Below, piece by piece: positions 37,467-46,457 of a DNA stretch of 59,273 nt. The translations under genes were made by a program, and so were the position numbers. Origin of the DNA: Ramlibacter tataouinensis (lineage in GTDB: Bacteria; Pseudomonadota; Gammaproteobacteria; Burkholderiales; Burkholderiaceae_C); assembly GCA_002427815.1 (NCBI GenBank), contig DIZF01000070.1:6885-66157 (forward strand), in the 5' to 3' direction. Each line of letters opens with the position of its first letter. The stretch's first letter is position 1. The notes beneath the pieces are model-generated. The model had not been told where the DNA came from. It was given only the letters and a program-made list of their open reading frames with translations, and did no database searches.

Positions 37467-38618
37467 TCATTTGGGCCACAGCACCCACAAGCGCAACGGC
37501 TGCTTGAGCCGCCCGGCGAGTTCGCCGGCGTCAGGGCCCCAGCCGGTGAAATAGTCCGCCCGCAGGACGCCGACGATGGCGTTGCCGGTGTCCTGGGCCA
37601 GCACCAGCCGCTGCAACTCGACCACCGGCCCGCTGGAGGCCAGCCACACCGGTGTCCCGTAGGGGATGCAGTCCTTGTCCACAGCAATGGAGCGGCCCGG
37701 CGTCAGCGCCACGCCCTGCGCGCCGCGCGGCCCGAAGGCAGCGTCCAGTTCGGACAAGGACTCTTCGCGGAAAAATACCGTGCGTGGGTTGCTCCACAAC
37801 ATTTCGTTGACCCGCTGCGGATTCTGTGCGGCCCAGGCCTTGATACCGGGCCAGGATGCGTCGCGCAGGGCCCCTTGCTGCAGCAGCCAGTTGCCGACAC
37901 TGCGGTAAGGCTGGTCGTTGGATCCGGCGAACGCCAGCCTGACCACCCGCTGGCTGCCGTCCGGTTCGGTGATGCGCAGCCGGCCCGAGCCCTGGATCTG
38001 CAGCACCAGTGCATCCAGGGGATCGGCCAGGTAAGCGATCTCGCGGCCCCTCAGCGCAGCCCGCGCCTCGGGCAGCGTGTCGATCTCCTGCCGGCTGTAC
38101 CAGGGCCGCCGCCCGCCCAGCGTCGCGGGCGGACGGTACAGGGGAACCCCATACCGCGCCGTCGGCAGGCGGCTGGCCTCGAGCATGGGCTCGTAGTAGC
38201 CGGTCAGCAAGCCCTCGGCGGGACCTTGCAAGGGCTCCAACCGGTACGGCTGCAGCCGCTGCATCATCCAGGCACGCTGCTCGTCGGCCGAACCGATCGC
38301 GAGCAGCCGCACCTCGGGGCACAGCGCGGCGAACGTCGGACCCGGGCGCTCGCAGCTCCTGAGCCATGCATTCCAGGCTTCGTGCAGCGGGTCCTGCGCG
38401 AAGCCCGGCAGTTCGTCCCAGCGCACCGGCCGCCAGCGGCTCTTGCCCTGGGTCAGCGCTGGCGGCAGCGGTGGATAGTCACCCGGTGGCACCGCAGCCG
38501 GCGGCCGCACGCCATCGGCCGGCGGCAAGGGCACGCTGCCGCAGGCCGCCAGTGTTCCTACAATGGCGCACAGGAAAGCCCGCACCCCGCCGCGCCACAA
38601 TCGAAGGAACCGGTTCAT
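37467..38618 (-). CDS. mltA: Membrane-bound lytic murein transglycosylase A
   Basis: MltA cleaves peptidoglycan with formation of 1,6-anhydromuramyl ends. The 383-residue lipoprotein (lipobox near LAACG) has GLLTGYYEPMLEAS, LQIQGSGRLRITEP, NPRTVFFRE and the C-terminal 3D-domain with VLAQDTGNAIVG. The ATG at 38618 is used; an ATG at 38627 would add three residues. Its start codon overlaps the start of a divergent micro-ORF. Confidence 0.94.
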   Translation of the reverse strand: MNRFLRLWRGGVRAFLCAIVGTLAACGSVPLPPADGVRPPAAVPPGDYPPLPPALTQGKSRWRPVRWDELPGFAQDPLHEAWNAWLRSCERPGPTFAALCPEVRLLAIGSADEQRAWMMQRLQPYRLEPLQGPAEGLLTGYYEPMLEASRLPTARYGVPLYRPPATLGGRRPWYSRQEIDTLPEARAALRGREIAYLADPLDALVLQIQGSGRLRITEPDGSQRVVRLAFAGSNDQPYRSVGNWLLQQGALRDASWPGIKAWAAQNPQRVNEMLWSNPRTVFFREESLSELDAAFGPRGAQGVALTPGRSIAVDKDCIPYGTPVWLASSGPVVELQRLVLAQDTGNAIVGVLRADYFTGWGPDAGELAGRLKQPLRLWVLWPK

Positions 38619-38736
38619 GCTGATCATTCTGCTCGAAGCGCTGCTCGCGCTGGTGCTGTTGCTGCTGATCGTCTGGTGGACGATGTTCTCGGGCCGCGAC
38701 AAAGGCGAACTGGGGCGCGACGAGCCCGAATCCTGA
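38617..38736 (+). CDS. 39-residue single-span membrane peptide
   Basis: This ORF starts at an ATG that overlaps the mltA start codon on the other strand and has AAGGA eight bases upstream. The product has a long hydrophobic helix (LIILLEALLALVLLLLIVWW, residues 2-21) and a charged tail (GRDKGELGRDEPES). The codons are GC-rich and in keeping with the neighbours. I recognise no family, so the function is unknown. It ends six bases before the response regulator stop (convergent). Confidence 0.65.
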   Translation: MLIILLEALLALVLLLLIVWWTMFSGRDKGELGRDEPES

Positions 38737-38742
38737 GAAAAA

Positions 38743-39369
38743 TCAGAGCCCGCGCAGCATGTTGGCCAGCTCGACCGCGGACTTGACTTCCATCTTGTCG
38801 AACACGCGGGCGCGGTGCACTTCCACCGTGCGCACGCTGATATCGAGCTGATCGGCGATCAGCTTGTTCGGCAGGCCCTCCACCACCAGGCGCATCACGT
38901 CGCGCTCGCGCTCGGTCAGCTCCGTCAGGCGTGCCTGCAGCAGCCTCTGCTCGCGCCGGGCCGCCAGCACCTCCTGCGAACGCCCGATCGCCTGCTCTAC
39001 CCGGTCGACCAGGGCATTGTCGGAGAACGGCTTTTCGCAGAAGTCGAAGGCGCCGCGCTTGACCATGCTCACAGCCGTGGGCACGTCCGCATGGCCGCTC
39101 AGGAAGATCACCGGCATCACCTCGACCAGGCCACGCTCGACCAGTTTGTCGAAGAGGGCCAGCCCGCTCATGCCCGGCATTCGCACGTCCAGCAGCAGGC
39201 AGCACGGCTGGGTCGGAGTCCAGCCGGCCTGAAGCATCGCTTCGAATTCCTCGGCGCCCGGGTAGCCTTCGCCCAGCAGATGGCGCGAACGCAACAGCCA
39301 GGCCAGTGCCTCGCGCACGCTGGCGTCGTCGTCGACGATGAACACGGTGGCGTTGAGTGATGGCTGCAT
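38743..39369 (-). CDS. FixJ/TtrR-type response regulator
   Basis: The 208-residue protein has a receiver domain (FIVDDDASVRE; phosphoacceptor Asp61 in LLDVRMPGMSG; Lys113 in CEKPFS) and a LuxR-type helix-turn-helix (LTERERDVMRLVVEG, then NKLIADQLDISVRTVEVHR). It should activate transcription when phosphorylated by the sensor kinase whose gene overlaps its start codon (ATGA). The target genes are not visible. Confidence 0.92.
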   Translation of the reverse strand: MQPSLNATVFIVDDDASVREALAWLLRSRHLLGEGYPGAEEFEAMLQAGWTPTQPCCLLLDVRMPGMSGLALFDKLVERGLVEVMPVIFLSGHADVPTAVSMVKRGAFDFCEKPFSDNALVDRVEQAIGRSQEVLAARREQRLLQARLTELTERERDVMRLVVEGLPNKLIADQLDISVRTVEVHRARVFDKMEVKSAVELANMLRGL

Positions 39370-41459
39370 CAGGCGGGGACGGCGGCCATCGTGGTCGCCG
39401 CCGGCAGGGTAAACCGGAAGATCGTGCCTTGGGGTCGGTGCGGCTCGAATCCGAGGAAACCGCCGTGCTGCTCGACCACCGTCCGGCACAGGCTCAAGCC
39501 CAGCCCCATGCCTTCGGATTTGGTGGTGAAGAAAGGTGTGAACAGCCGTTCCTGAATCGGTTCGGGAATGCCGGGGCCGACATCGGTCACCGAAAATTCC
39601 AGCCATCCCTTGGCGCCTTCCGACGGGCTGACGGGTGCCGCCTTGCGCACCTCGATCACCAGCGATGGATCGGGCACCTGCGCCTGGTCCATGGCCTGCA
39701 TGGCGTTGCGCGCCAGATTGAGCAGGACCTGCTCGACCATCGTCCGGTCGCACAGGACGGACGGCAGCCCGGGCTTCAGCTTGACCTGCACCCGGACGCC
39801 GAGCTTGCGGGCCTGCAGGCTCACCAGCGGCATGATCGCGTCCAGCAGGACCTGCGGGGTGACCGGCTCGCGGTCCTTGTCGCGGCGGCGCACGAAGTCG
39901 TGCACGCTCTTGATGACCTTGCCGGCTCGCTCGGCTTGCTCGGCAATGCGACGCATCGCCACCTCGATGTCGGCCAAAGGATCGGTTCGGTCCGCGTCCG
40001 CGCCGACGCCGGCAGCTGCCTTGGCCTTCAGCAGGTTGATGGAACCGCTGGCGTAGCTGGAGATCGCCGCCAGCGGCTGGTTCAGCTCATGGCTCAGGAG
40101 CGAGGCCATTTCGCCCACCGTGGCCAGCCGCGCCGTGGCCTGCAGCCTTTCCTGGCTGGCGCGCGACAGCTCCTCCACCCGGCGTTGCTCGCTGATGTCC
40201 AGGAAGGCGCTCATCCAACCGGTCTGCATGCCGTGCGCGTTGATCAGCGGCGCTTCGATGATGAGCACCGGGAAACGCGAGCCGTCCTTGCGCATGAACA
40301 CCGACTCGTAGCCCTCGCGCGGCGGGGCCAGCTGGCCGGTCAGGCGAATCTGCTGGCGTGTGTGGTACTGGTCCGCCAGTTCGGGGGGCCAGTACGGCGC
40401 CGGCGTCGCATGCCCCAACAGCTCTTCCGCGGTGAAGCCCACCATCTGGCAGAAGGCCGGATTCACATAGGTGATGTGCCCGCGCAGGTCGCGCGCGCGC
40501 AGGCCGGTCACGAGCGAATCTTCCATGGCCTTGCGAAAGGCAAGCGCGTCGGCCAGATCCTGCTCGGCACGCAGCCGCAGCCGCATGTCCTTGCCCAGCA
40601 GCACCAGCACCGCCACCAGCGCGATCGACATGGCCGTGACGAGCGCGGTGAGCACGTTGGGGAACAGGTCGGGGGCGCCGCGCCAGCTGTCCGTCCGCAG
40701 CACCATGGTGCTGCCCGGCAGGTCCAGCAGCTGCTGCGCAGTGAACACGCGGCTGCCGCGCCGCACCGAACCGTGCACTGCCAGCCGGGTCCCGTCGGCT
40801 TCCGTGAAGGCCACCTCCTGGCTGCGCCTGAGCTGGGGACCCACCAACCCGGCCAGAATCTCGCTGAGCGAATAGGTGGCGATCATGTAGCCCGTGAGGT
40901 GCCCGGCCGTTACCTGGGGCAGGCACAGCTCCATCACCTCCAGGCCCAGGCCATCGAGCTGCGGCAGGAAATAGCTGCCGGAATAAGCCGGGCCGCTCAC
41001 GCGGCGCGCGTTGGCGCACGCCAGCGCCACGTCGGCTTGCGCATTGCCGCGGCCCAGCCGGACGAACGGTGGCGCGCGAAACGGCGTGTCCACGAAGGCG
41101 ACGGTAGCCAAGGTGCTGTCGCGCCATTCGATGCGCAGCCACTCGCGGTGCTCGCGCAACAGCCCGGCCGCCTCGCTTTTCCAGACCGCGGCTGGCGGGT
41201 GCTGGGACTGCAGGGCCTGCAGGCTTTGCACGTTGCGCGTGAGCCCCGCGCGAATGTCAGTGAGGGCGTCGGCCGTGTCGCGCTCCAGCTTGCTTTGCAC
41301 CTGGCTGGCCTCGTAGCGCCCGGCCAGCCACACCAGGGTCACCAGCAATGCAGCAACCAGTGCGATCAGCACCGCCCACAACGACCAACGCAGCTGCGCG
41401 GAACCGGGGCGGGGCCGGAAGAGAGTGAAAAAAGACGGCGCCGGATCGGCAGCGCTCAT
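39369..41459 (-). CDS. Membrane sensor histidine kinase with PAS domain (DctB/FixL-like)
   Basis: The 696-residue protein has membrane helices at about 26-46 and 267-289 bracketing a periplasmic sensor domain, a PAS domain (about 310-425, with YVNPAFCQMVGFTAEELLG and MRKDGSRFPV), the HisKA box with His457 in LLSHELNQPLAAISSYASG, and the ATPase domain (NLARNAMQAM, DVGPGIPE, GMGLGLSLC). It overlaps the nitrilase stop by four bases and the regulator start, so the three are coupled. The signal is unknown. Confidence 0.93.
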   Translation of the reverse strand: MSAADPAPSFFTLFRPRPGSAQLRWSLWAVLIALVAALLVTLVWLAGRYEASQVQSKLERDTADALTDIRAGLTRNVQSLQALQSQHPPAAVWKSEAAGLLREHREWLRIEWRDSTLATVAFVDTPFRAPPFVRLGRGNAQADVALACANARRVSGPAYSGSYFLPQLDGLGLEVMELCLPQVTAGHLTGYMIATYSLSEILAGLVGPQLRRSQEVAFTEADGTRLAVHGSVRRGSRVFTAQQLLDLPGSTMVLRTDSWRGAPDLFPNVLTALVTAMSIALVAVLVLLGKDMRLRLRAEQDLADALAFRKAMEDSLVTGLRARDLRGHITYVNPAFCQMVGFTAEELLGHATPAPYWPPELADQYHTRQQIRLTGQLAPPREGYESVFMRKDGSRFPVLIIEAPLINAHGMQTGWMSAFLDISEQRRVEELSRASQERLQATARLATVGEMASLLSHELNQPLAAISSYASGSINLLKAKAAAGVGADADRTDPLADIEVAMRRIAEQAERAGKVIKSVHDFVRRRDKDREPVTPQVLLDAIMPLVSLQARKLGVRVQVKLKPGLPSVLCDRTMVEQVLLNLARNAMQAMDQAQVPDPSLVIEVRKAAPVSPSEGAKGWLEFSVTDVGPGIPEPIQERLFTPFFTTKSEGMGLGLSLCRTVVEQHGGFLGFEPHRPQGTIFRFTLPAATTMAAVPA

Positions 41460-42262
41460 AGCACGCGGTGCTCCAGTGCGGGCAGCTGCTCGCGCAGCCG
41501 GGCCTGGCGCTCGGGATCCAGCTCGGCCACGACCAGGCCCGGCCCCTGATCGCGCTGCGCCAGGACATTGCCCCATGGGTCGACCACCATGGTGTGCCCC
41601 CAGGTGCGCCGGCCGTTCTCGTGGACGCCGCCCTGGGCCGGCGCGATCACGTAGGCCAGGTTCTCGACGGCGCGCGCACGCAGCAGCAGTTCCCAATGCG
41701 CCTGACCTGTGACATAGGTGAAGGCGCTGGGCGCCAGCAGCACGTCGGCCTGCAGCGCCCGGTACAGCTCCGGGAAACGCAGGTCGTAGCACACGCTCAG
41801 GCCGATGCGCCAGTCATGCCCGTCGCGGTCGCGCAACGCCAGCACCACCGCATCGCCGCCGCTTTCGATGACGCGGGATTCGTCGTAGCGTTCGCGCCCG
41901 TTGTCGAACTTGAACAAATGGATCTTGTCGTAGCGGGCCATCCGCTCGCCGGTGGGAGAAAACACCAGGGAAGTGTTGCGCACATGACCGTCGTCCCCGG
42001 CGACCAGCGGCAGGGTGCCGCCAACGACCCAGAGCCCGCACTCGCGCGCGGCCCGGGCCAGGAAGTCCTGGATCGGCCCCTTGCCGAAGGGCTCGCGCAC
42101 GGCCAGCTTGTCGCCGTCGCGCTGGCCCATCAGGCAGAAATACTCCGGCAGTGCGGCCAGCTGGGCGCCGGCCTGCGCCGCTTCCTCGAGCAGGACCCGC
42201 GCGCTGTCGAGGTTGGCCTGGACCGAAACGCCGGATACCATCTGGATCGCCGCCACTTTCAT
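41456..42262 (-). CDS. Carbon-nitrogen hydrolase (Nit1-type, probable deaminated glutathione amidase)
   Basis: The 268-residue protein has the nitrilase triad Glu40 (ALPEYF), Lys113 (YDKIHLFKF) and Cys158 (SVCYDLRFPELYR). The motif context matches the Nit1/YbeM branch, which hydrolyses deaminated glutathione as a repair step. It starts one base after the yhdP stop, and this yhdP-nitrilase order is widespread in Burkholderiales. Confidence 0.9.
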   Translation of the reverse strand: MKVAAIQMVSGVSVQANLDSARVLLEEAAQAGAQLAALPEYFCLMGQRDGDKLAVREPFGKGPIQDFLARAARECGLWVVGGTLPLVAGDDGHVRNTSLVFSPTGERMARYDKIHLFKFDNGRERYDESRVIESGGDAVVLALRDRDGHDWRIGLSVCYDLRFPELYRALQADVLLAPSAFTYVTGQAHWELLLRARAVENLAYVIAPAQGGVHENGRRTWGHTMVVDPWGNVLAQRDQGPGLVVAELDPERQARLREQLPALEHRVL

Positions 42263-42263
42263 T

Positions 42264-45200
42264 TCAGTTGCTCCCTGTCGGTTTCTGGCGCACGCTGTCC
42301 GCACGGCCTTCGGTGTCGGGCCGGCCCTGGCCGGTCGGCAGCGTGCGGTTGATGCGGGTGACGCGCGGATCGGCCCAGGTGCCGTCGATGTGGAACTCCT
42401 GGGTGGCGGCCCGCATCAGCGGCTGGCGCAGGAATATCTGGGCCAGGAAACTTCCCAGGCCGATGGCCGGGTTGATCATGGTCGCGACCAGCGACGCGGT
42501 GCCGGCGTTGATCTCGGGAATCACCACCACCTTGATGTCCTGCGTCTCCTTGGCGATGTCGGCACTGCCCTCCATCAGCACGGCGGCGTTCACACCCTTC
42601 ATCTGCAGATTGTTGGTCGCAGCTATGCCCTGCTGGATGGTAATGTCGCCGCGCACGAAATCAAAGCCGAACCCATCGGTGAAAACGTCGCGGAAATCCA
42701 GCGCCAGCCGCCGCGGCAGCGATTGCAGGCTCAACACGCCGAGCAGCTTGGCCAGTCCGGGGTCGGCCTTGAGGAATTGCCCGGCTTCGACATTGATGAA
42801 GAAATTTCCGGTCAGCGAAGGATAGTCGAGCGAGATGGGCGAACCCAGCCACGCCACCTGCCCTTCCATGCGGCCTCTGCCGCGCCGCACCACATCCTTC
42901 ATGCCGAAACGGCCCAGCAGCTGCCCGGAGTCGGCGATGTCCAGCTTGAAGTTCATCACCGTGCGCCGGCGCTCGGCCGGTGCACGCGGGCCCGGCCTGG
43001 GGCCGCCAGGCGGGACCGGCTGGGCATTCAGAGCGGCCCAGTTGCCCGTGGCATTGAACACGGCCTCGGGTGTGCTGAGGTTCAGCTTGTTCAAGCGCCA
43101 TTCCCGAACTCCGCCCTCCCGTGCCACCGTGCTTGCGCCCCGATTCACAGCGTCGATCTCCAGGTGTCCGAGCTTCTTGCCGCGCAGATCGAAATCGTCC
43201 ACCACGATGTCCAGCGCCGGCAGGTTATCGGGCTGCTCGTCCAACAGGTTTTCCACGTCGGTTGCCGCAGCAGCCGCAATCGAGAGGCGGGCCAGCCGGG
43301 CATACAACCGGCCGCCACCGGAGCCCGAAGGCTGCCGGTACTCGACGAAGCCATTGAGTTCGTTGGCGTCGACGTTGCCACGCCAGACCGCCCCGTCGCG
43401 CGAGCCGCCGACCACCACGTTGTGCAAGGTCCGGCCCGCCATGGTCAATTCCCGGGCGCGGACGGCGATGACGTTGGGCACGTAGCCCACCGAGGCGCTG
43501 CCGGTTGGGGCGAGCAGGGGCGATGCGCCGCCCACTCCCGCGCCGGCAGCGCGGCCCAACACGTCTTCCCAGGCGTCGAGATTGACGCCGGTGAGGTTGA
43601 TGTTCGCCATCACGCCCTGGTCGGGCAGCTGTGCCGATTCGCCGGGCGCCAGGCCGACCGCGATACTGCCGCGCATGACGCGCGGCTCCGTGCCGGAGAC
43701 ATCCCGCACATAAACGATGGAAGCCAGGCGGCCGATTTCCGCGGTGAGCCGATCCTGCAATCGCGACGGCGTTCCGGGGGCGGTCGGCCCCGGGTCCCGC
43801 ATCAGCACGTTCTCGTAACGTAGCGCCAGCACCTGGTCGGCCGGCTTGGCCAGCGGTACCGGCAGATTCAGCGCCAGGCCCTGCAGGTTGCTGGTCACGG
43901 TGATCTCGGGCACGCCGCGACGAAACGCGATGGCGAGGCTGTAGGCGGCGCCGCCGCTCGCATCCCTGGCCAGTCGCGACACGAACCCCAGTTCCTTGGC
44001 CTGGCGCAGTCCTTCGGCTGTGGCCATGCCCTGCGCGCGCAGCAGGATGGTGGCGTCCGAGCCCGGCGGCAGCGGGATCGAAGCCACGCCCCGGCTGCCG
44101 CCTTCCACGCGCACGTCGCCGCCCAGCGCGCGCGCCTGCGTTCCCACGAGCGCAAACCCGCTTTCGGTGAAATTGACGACGCCGCGCGAGCGCGCCAGCA
44201 GCGGGCTGTCGGGTGTGATCTGGATGTCGTTCCCGGACAGGGTCACGCTGCCTTGTACCTTCGAATGGTCGATGCTGGCGATGGGCAGTGTCAGCTTCAA
44301 TCGAACGTTGGCATCGCCGGTGCCGCTGGCCCTGGCCAGCGCGTTTCCGGTCATGGCCGAGACCGGCGAGTTGTTGACGATCTCGAGGGCCTGGGCCAGC
44401 GCGCCGTGCACCTCGCCCGTGACCGCCACCACGGTGCTTCGGAAGTCCGGAATCTGGGCTTCCGCCCTGACCTGGAGCGCGGGCGCGCCGCTGAACCGGC
44501 CGACCGCGCCCTTGACCTGCATGCCGTTGCGCTCGAACACCAGTTCACCGCTCAGCTGGGTCAGCGCCGGCCAGCTGACGGTGCCCCGGGTGACGCTGCG
44601 CGGCACGAAAGCCAGGGTGACGTCGCGTACGTCGGCGGTGACGCGGAATTCACCGAGCCGGGGCTCCTTGAACGGGAAGTCGTGCAGATCGCCCTTGACC
44701 CGGAACTTGGCACTTGTCGCCGCTCCCTGCACCACCGAGTCGCGCACATAATCGCGCGCCGCCTTCGGGACGCCCAGGGGCAGATAGCGATACACCTTGC
44801 TGCCGTCGGCGCGGCTGATGCTCGCCTGCAGGTCCAGCACGCCGGGAAAGCGGGCCGGCGCCGCGCCCGTGCGCCAGCTGGCCTTGCCTTCGCCCTGGGC
44901 ATCCGCATTGCTGAATTTGAGGTTGCTTACCGTCACGGCGATGGCTTGGCCGTCGACCTGCCATTGCAGGTCGGCCGAGAGTTCGCCGATGCGGATGACC
45001 GGGTCTTCGAAAACGCCCGGCACGTCAATGGCGCCGTCATGCACGCTCAGTCTGGCCTTGCCGCCCGCCTGGCTCAGGTCGAAATCGATCGCTGCGGCGC
45101 GAATGCCCGGCGTGCCGGCATGAGCGGGTTGGCCCGGCAGCGTAGCGGACGCCCGCGCCGCCAGCTCCAGTCCCACGGCTCGCCCCTTCGCCTCGTATTG

Positions 45201-46433
45201 CTGCAAAGCGTCCAGCGGCCCCTGCCACTTTGCTTGGACGGTTTCCACCAGGCCCTTGGGGGCATACGCGGCCAGCGCCGCATGGGCCGCATCTCCCAGC
45301 GGCAGGCGCGTCGCGATCTGGCTCAGCGCGAAGAGGTCGAGTTTGTCGGCGCGCATCTCGCCCTGCGCCGGCTGGCGCCCTTGCGCATCGGTCCACAGCA
45401 CGGACAGGTTGCCGCCCGGCCAGAGCTGGCCTTCGCGGGTTTCGAACTGCAGCCCCTGGGTCTGGACTTCGAAGCCGTGGGCCAGCAGCCTGCCGCCGAT
45501 GCGCCCGGAAATGGATTGCAGCGCCAGCGGCGTCAGTTGCGGCCCCAGTGTGGTGCTCACATCGGCCAGCATGACATCGGCGACGCCGCCGGCCAGTTGC
45601 CCGTGCTCGATGTCGGCCCAGGCACGCAGGGCGCCGTGCCCTTCGCTGACCTCCACGCCCAGGTTCGCGTAACGCCGCAGCTGTGAAACGTCGACGCGGG
45701 AAAAGTCGCCATGCAGCTGGCCGTCCCAATCCTGCCAGCGACCGTCGTGCACGGTGAGCAGCGGCTGGCGGAACAGGCCCCGCAGGGTGAAGCGATCGCC
45801 CCACTCCGCCGGCGGCGTGGCATCCAGCCGCAGGGCGTGCCGGCGGATGCTGTTGCGCATCACGAACTCGACCTGGTTCAGGGCGAGCGGCGGGGCGCCC
45901 CGCATCTCGTCGGTCCAGCGCACCGTGCCGTTGCGAATGACGAATTCGGTCTGGCGAAAGAACCAGTCGGCCGCCCGGCCGTTGCCGCTGGCACCGGAAA
46001 AGTCCAGTCCGGCGATGAACACGCGGCCGTCGACGGCGCGCCGGACGTCGAGTTCGGGGCTGTCGATGTACAGCTGTTCGAATCCAAGGTTCCAGAGCGA
46101 CCGCGGGGACAGCGCCGCCAGCACGCGCGGCAGGCGCAGGGCGGGACGCCCTTGCGGGTCCAGCAACACCACGTCCTGCAGATCGAAAGACGGGAACAGG
46201 CCCTCGCTGCGCGCGCTGATGCTGCCGATACGCACCGGTACCCCCAGCACGCGTCCGGCTTCGATTTCCAGGTCGGGGCGAAGCTCACCGATTCGCGGCA
46301 CAATCCAGCCATTGAGCGCTCCCCAGGCCAGCACCAGCACCAGCCAGGCCACCAGGAGCAGCCACAAAGACCATTTCGCGACAGCGGCGTAAGCTTTCAG
46401 CGGGCGTGACGGAGACGGCGGCGAATCGTTCAT
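42264..46433 (-). CDS. yhdP: YhdP family AsmA-like envelope protein
   Basis: The 1389-residue protein has one N-terminal membrane helix (WLLLVAWLVLVLAWGALNGW) and then a very long periplasmic AsmA/TamB-like repeat-rich body, with DIRVPVPVR-like strands throughout and the C-terminal INAGTASLVATMINPAIGLGS. In E. coli YhdP helps move phospholipids between the membranes. It is divergent from glnE with 24 bases between the start codons. Confidence 0.9.
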   Translation of the reverse strand: MNDSPPSPSRPLKAYAAVAKWSLWLLLVAWLVLVLAWGALNGWIVPRIGELRPDLEIEAGRVLGVPVRIGSISARSEGLFPSFDLQDVVLLDPQGRPALRLPRVLAALSPRSLWNLGFEQLYIDSPELDVRRAVDGRVFIAGLDFSGASGNGRAADWFFRQTEFVIRNGTVRWTDEMRGAPPLALNQVEFVMRNSIRRHALRLDATPPAEWGDRFTLRGLFRQPLLTVHDGRWQDWDGQLHGDFSRVDVSQLRRYANLGVEVSEGHGALRAWADIEHGQLAGGVADVMLADVSTTLGPQLTPLALQSISGRIGGRLLAHGFEVQTQGLQFETREGQLWPGGNLSVLWTDAQGRQPAQGEMRADKLDLFALSQIATRLPLGDAAHAALAAYAPKGLVETVQAKWQGPLDALQQYEAKGRAVGLELAARASATLPGQPAHAGTPGIRAAAIDFDLSQAGGKARLSVHDGAIDVPGVFEDPVIRIGELSADLQWQVDGQAIAVTVSNLKFSNADAQGEGKASWRTGAAPARFPGVLDLQASISRADGSKVYRYLPLGVPKAARDYVRDSVVQGAATSAKFRVKGDLHDFPFKEPRLGEFRVTADVRDVTLAFVPRSVTRGTVSWPALTQLSGELVFERNGMQVKGAVGRFSGAPALQVRAEAQIPDFRSTVVAVTGEVHGALAQALEIVNNSPVSAMTGNALARASGTGDANVRLKLTLPIASIDHSKVQGSVTLSGNDIQITPDSPLLARSRGVVNFTESGFALVGTQARALGGDVRVEGGSRGVASIPLPPGSDATILLRAQGMATAEGLRQAKELGFVSRLARDASGGAAYSLAIAFRRGVPEITVTSNLQGLALNLPVPLAKPADQVLALRYENVLMRDPGPTAPGTPSRLQDRLTAEIGRLASIVYVRDVSGTEPRVMRGSIAVGLAPGESAQLPDQGVMANINLTGVNLDAWEDVLGRAAGAGVGGASPLLAPTGSASVGYVPNVIAVRARELTMAGRTLHNVVVGGSRDGAVWRGNVDANELNGFVEYRQPSGSGGGRLYARLARLSIAAAAATDVENLLDEQPDNLPALDIVVDDFDLRGKKLGHLEIDAVNRGASTVAREGGVREWRLNKLNLSTPEAVFNATGNWAALNAQPVPPGGPRPGPRAPAERRRTVMNFKLDIADSGQLLGRFGMKDVVRRGRGRMEGQVAWLGSPISLDYPSLTGNFFINVEAGQFLKADPGLAKLLGVLSLQSLPRRLALDFRDVFTDGFGFDFVRGDITIQQGIAATNNLQMKGVNAAVLMEGSADIAKETQDIKVVVIPEINAGTASLVATMINPAIGLGSFLAQIFLRQPLMRAATQEFHIDGTWADPRVTRINRTLPTGQGRPDTEGRADSVRQKPTGSN

Positions 46434-46457
46434 GAAAACATCGATGTGACAGGAATT

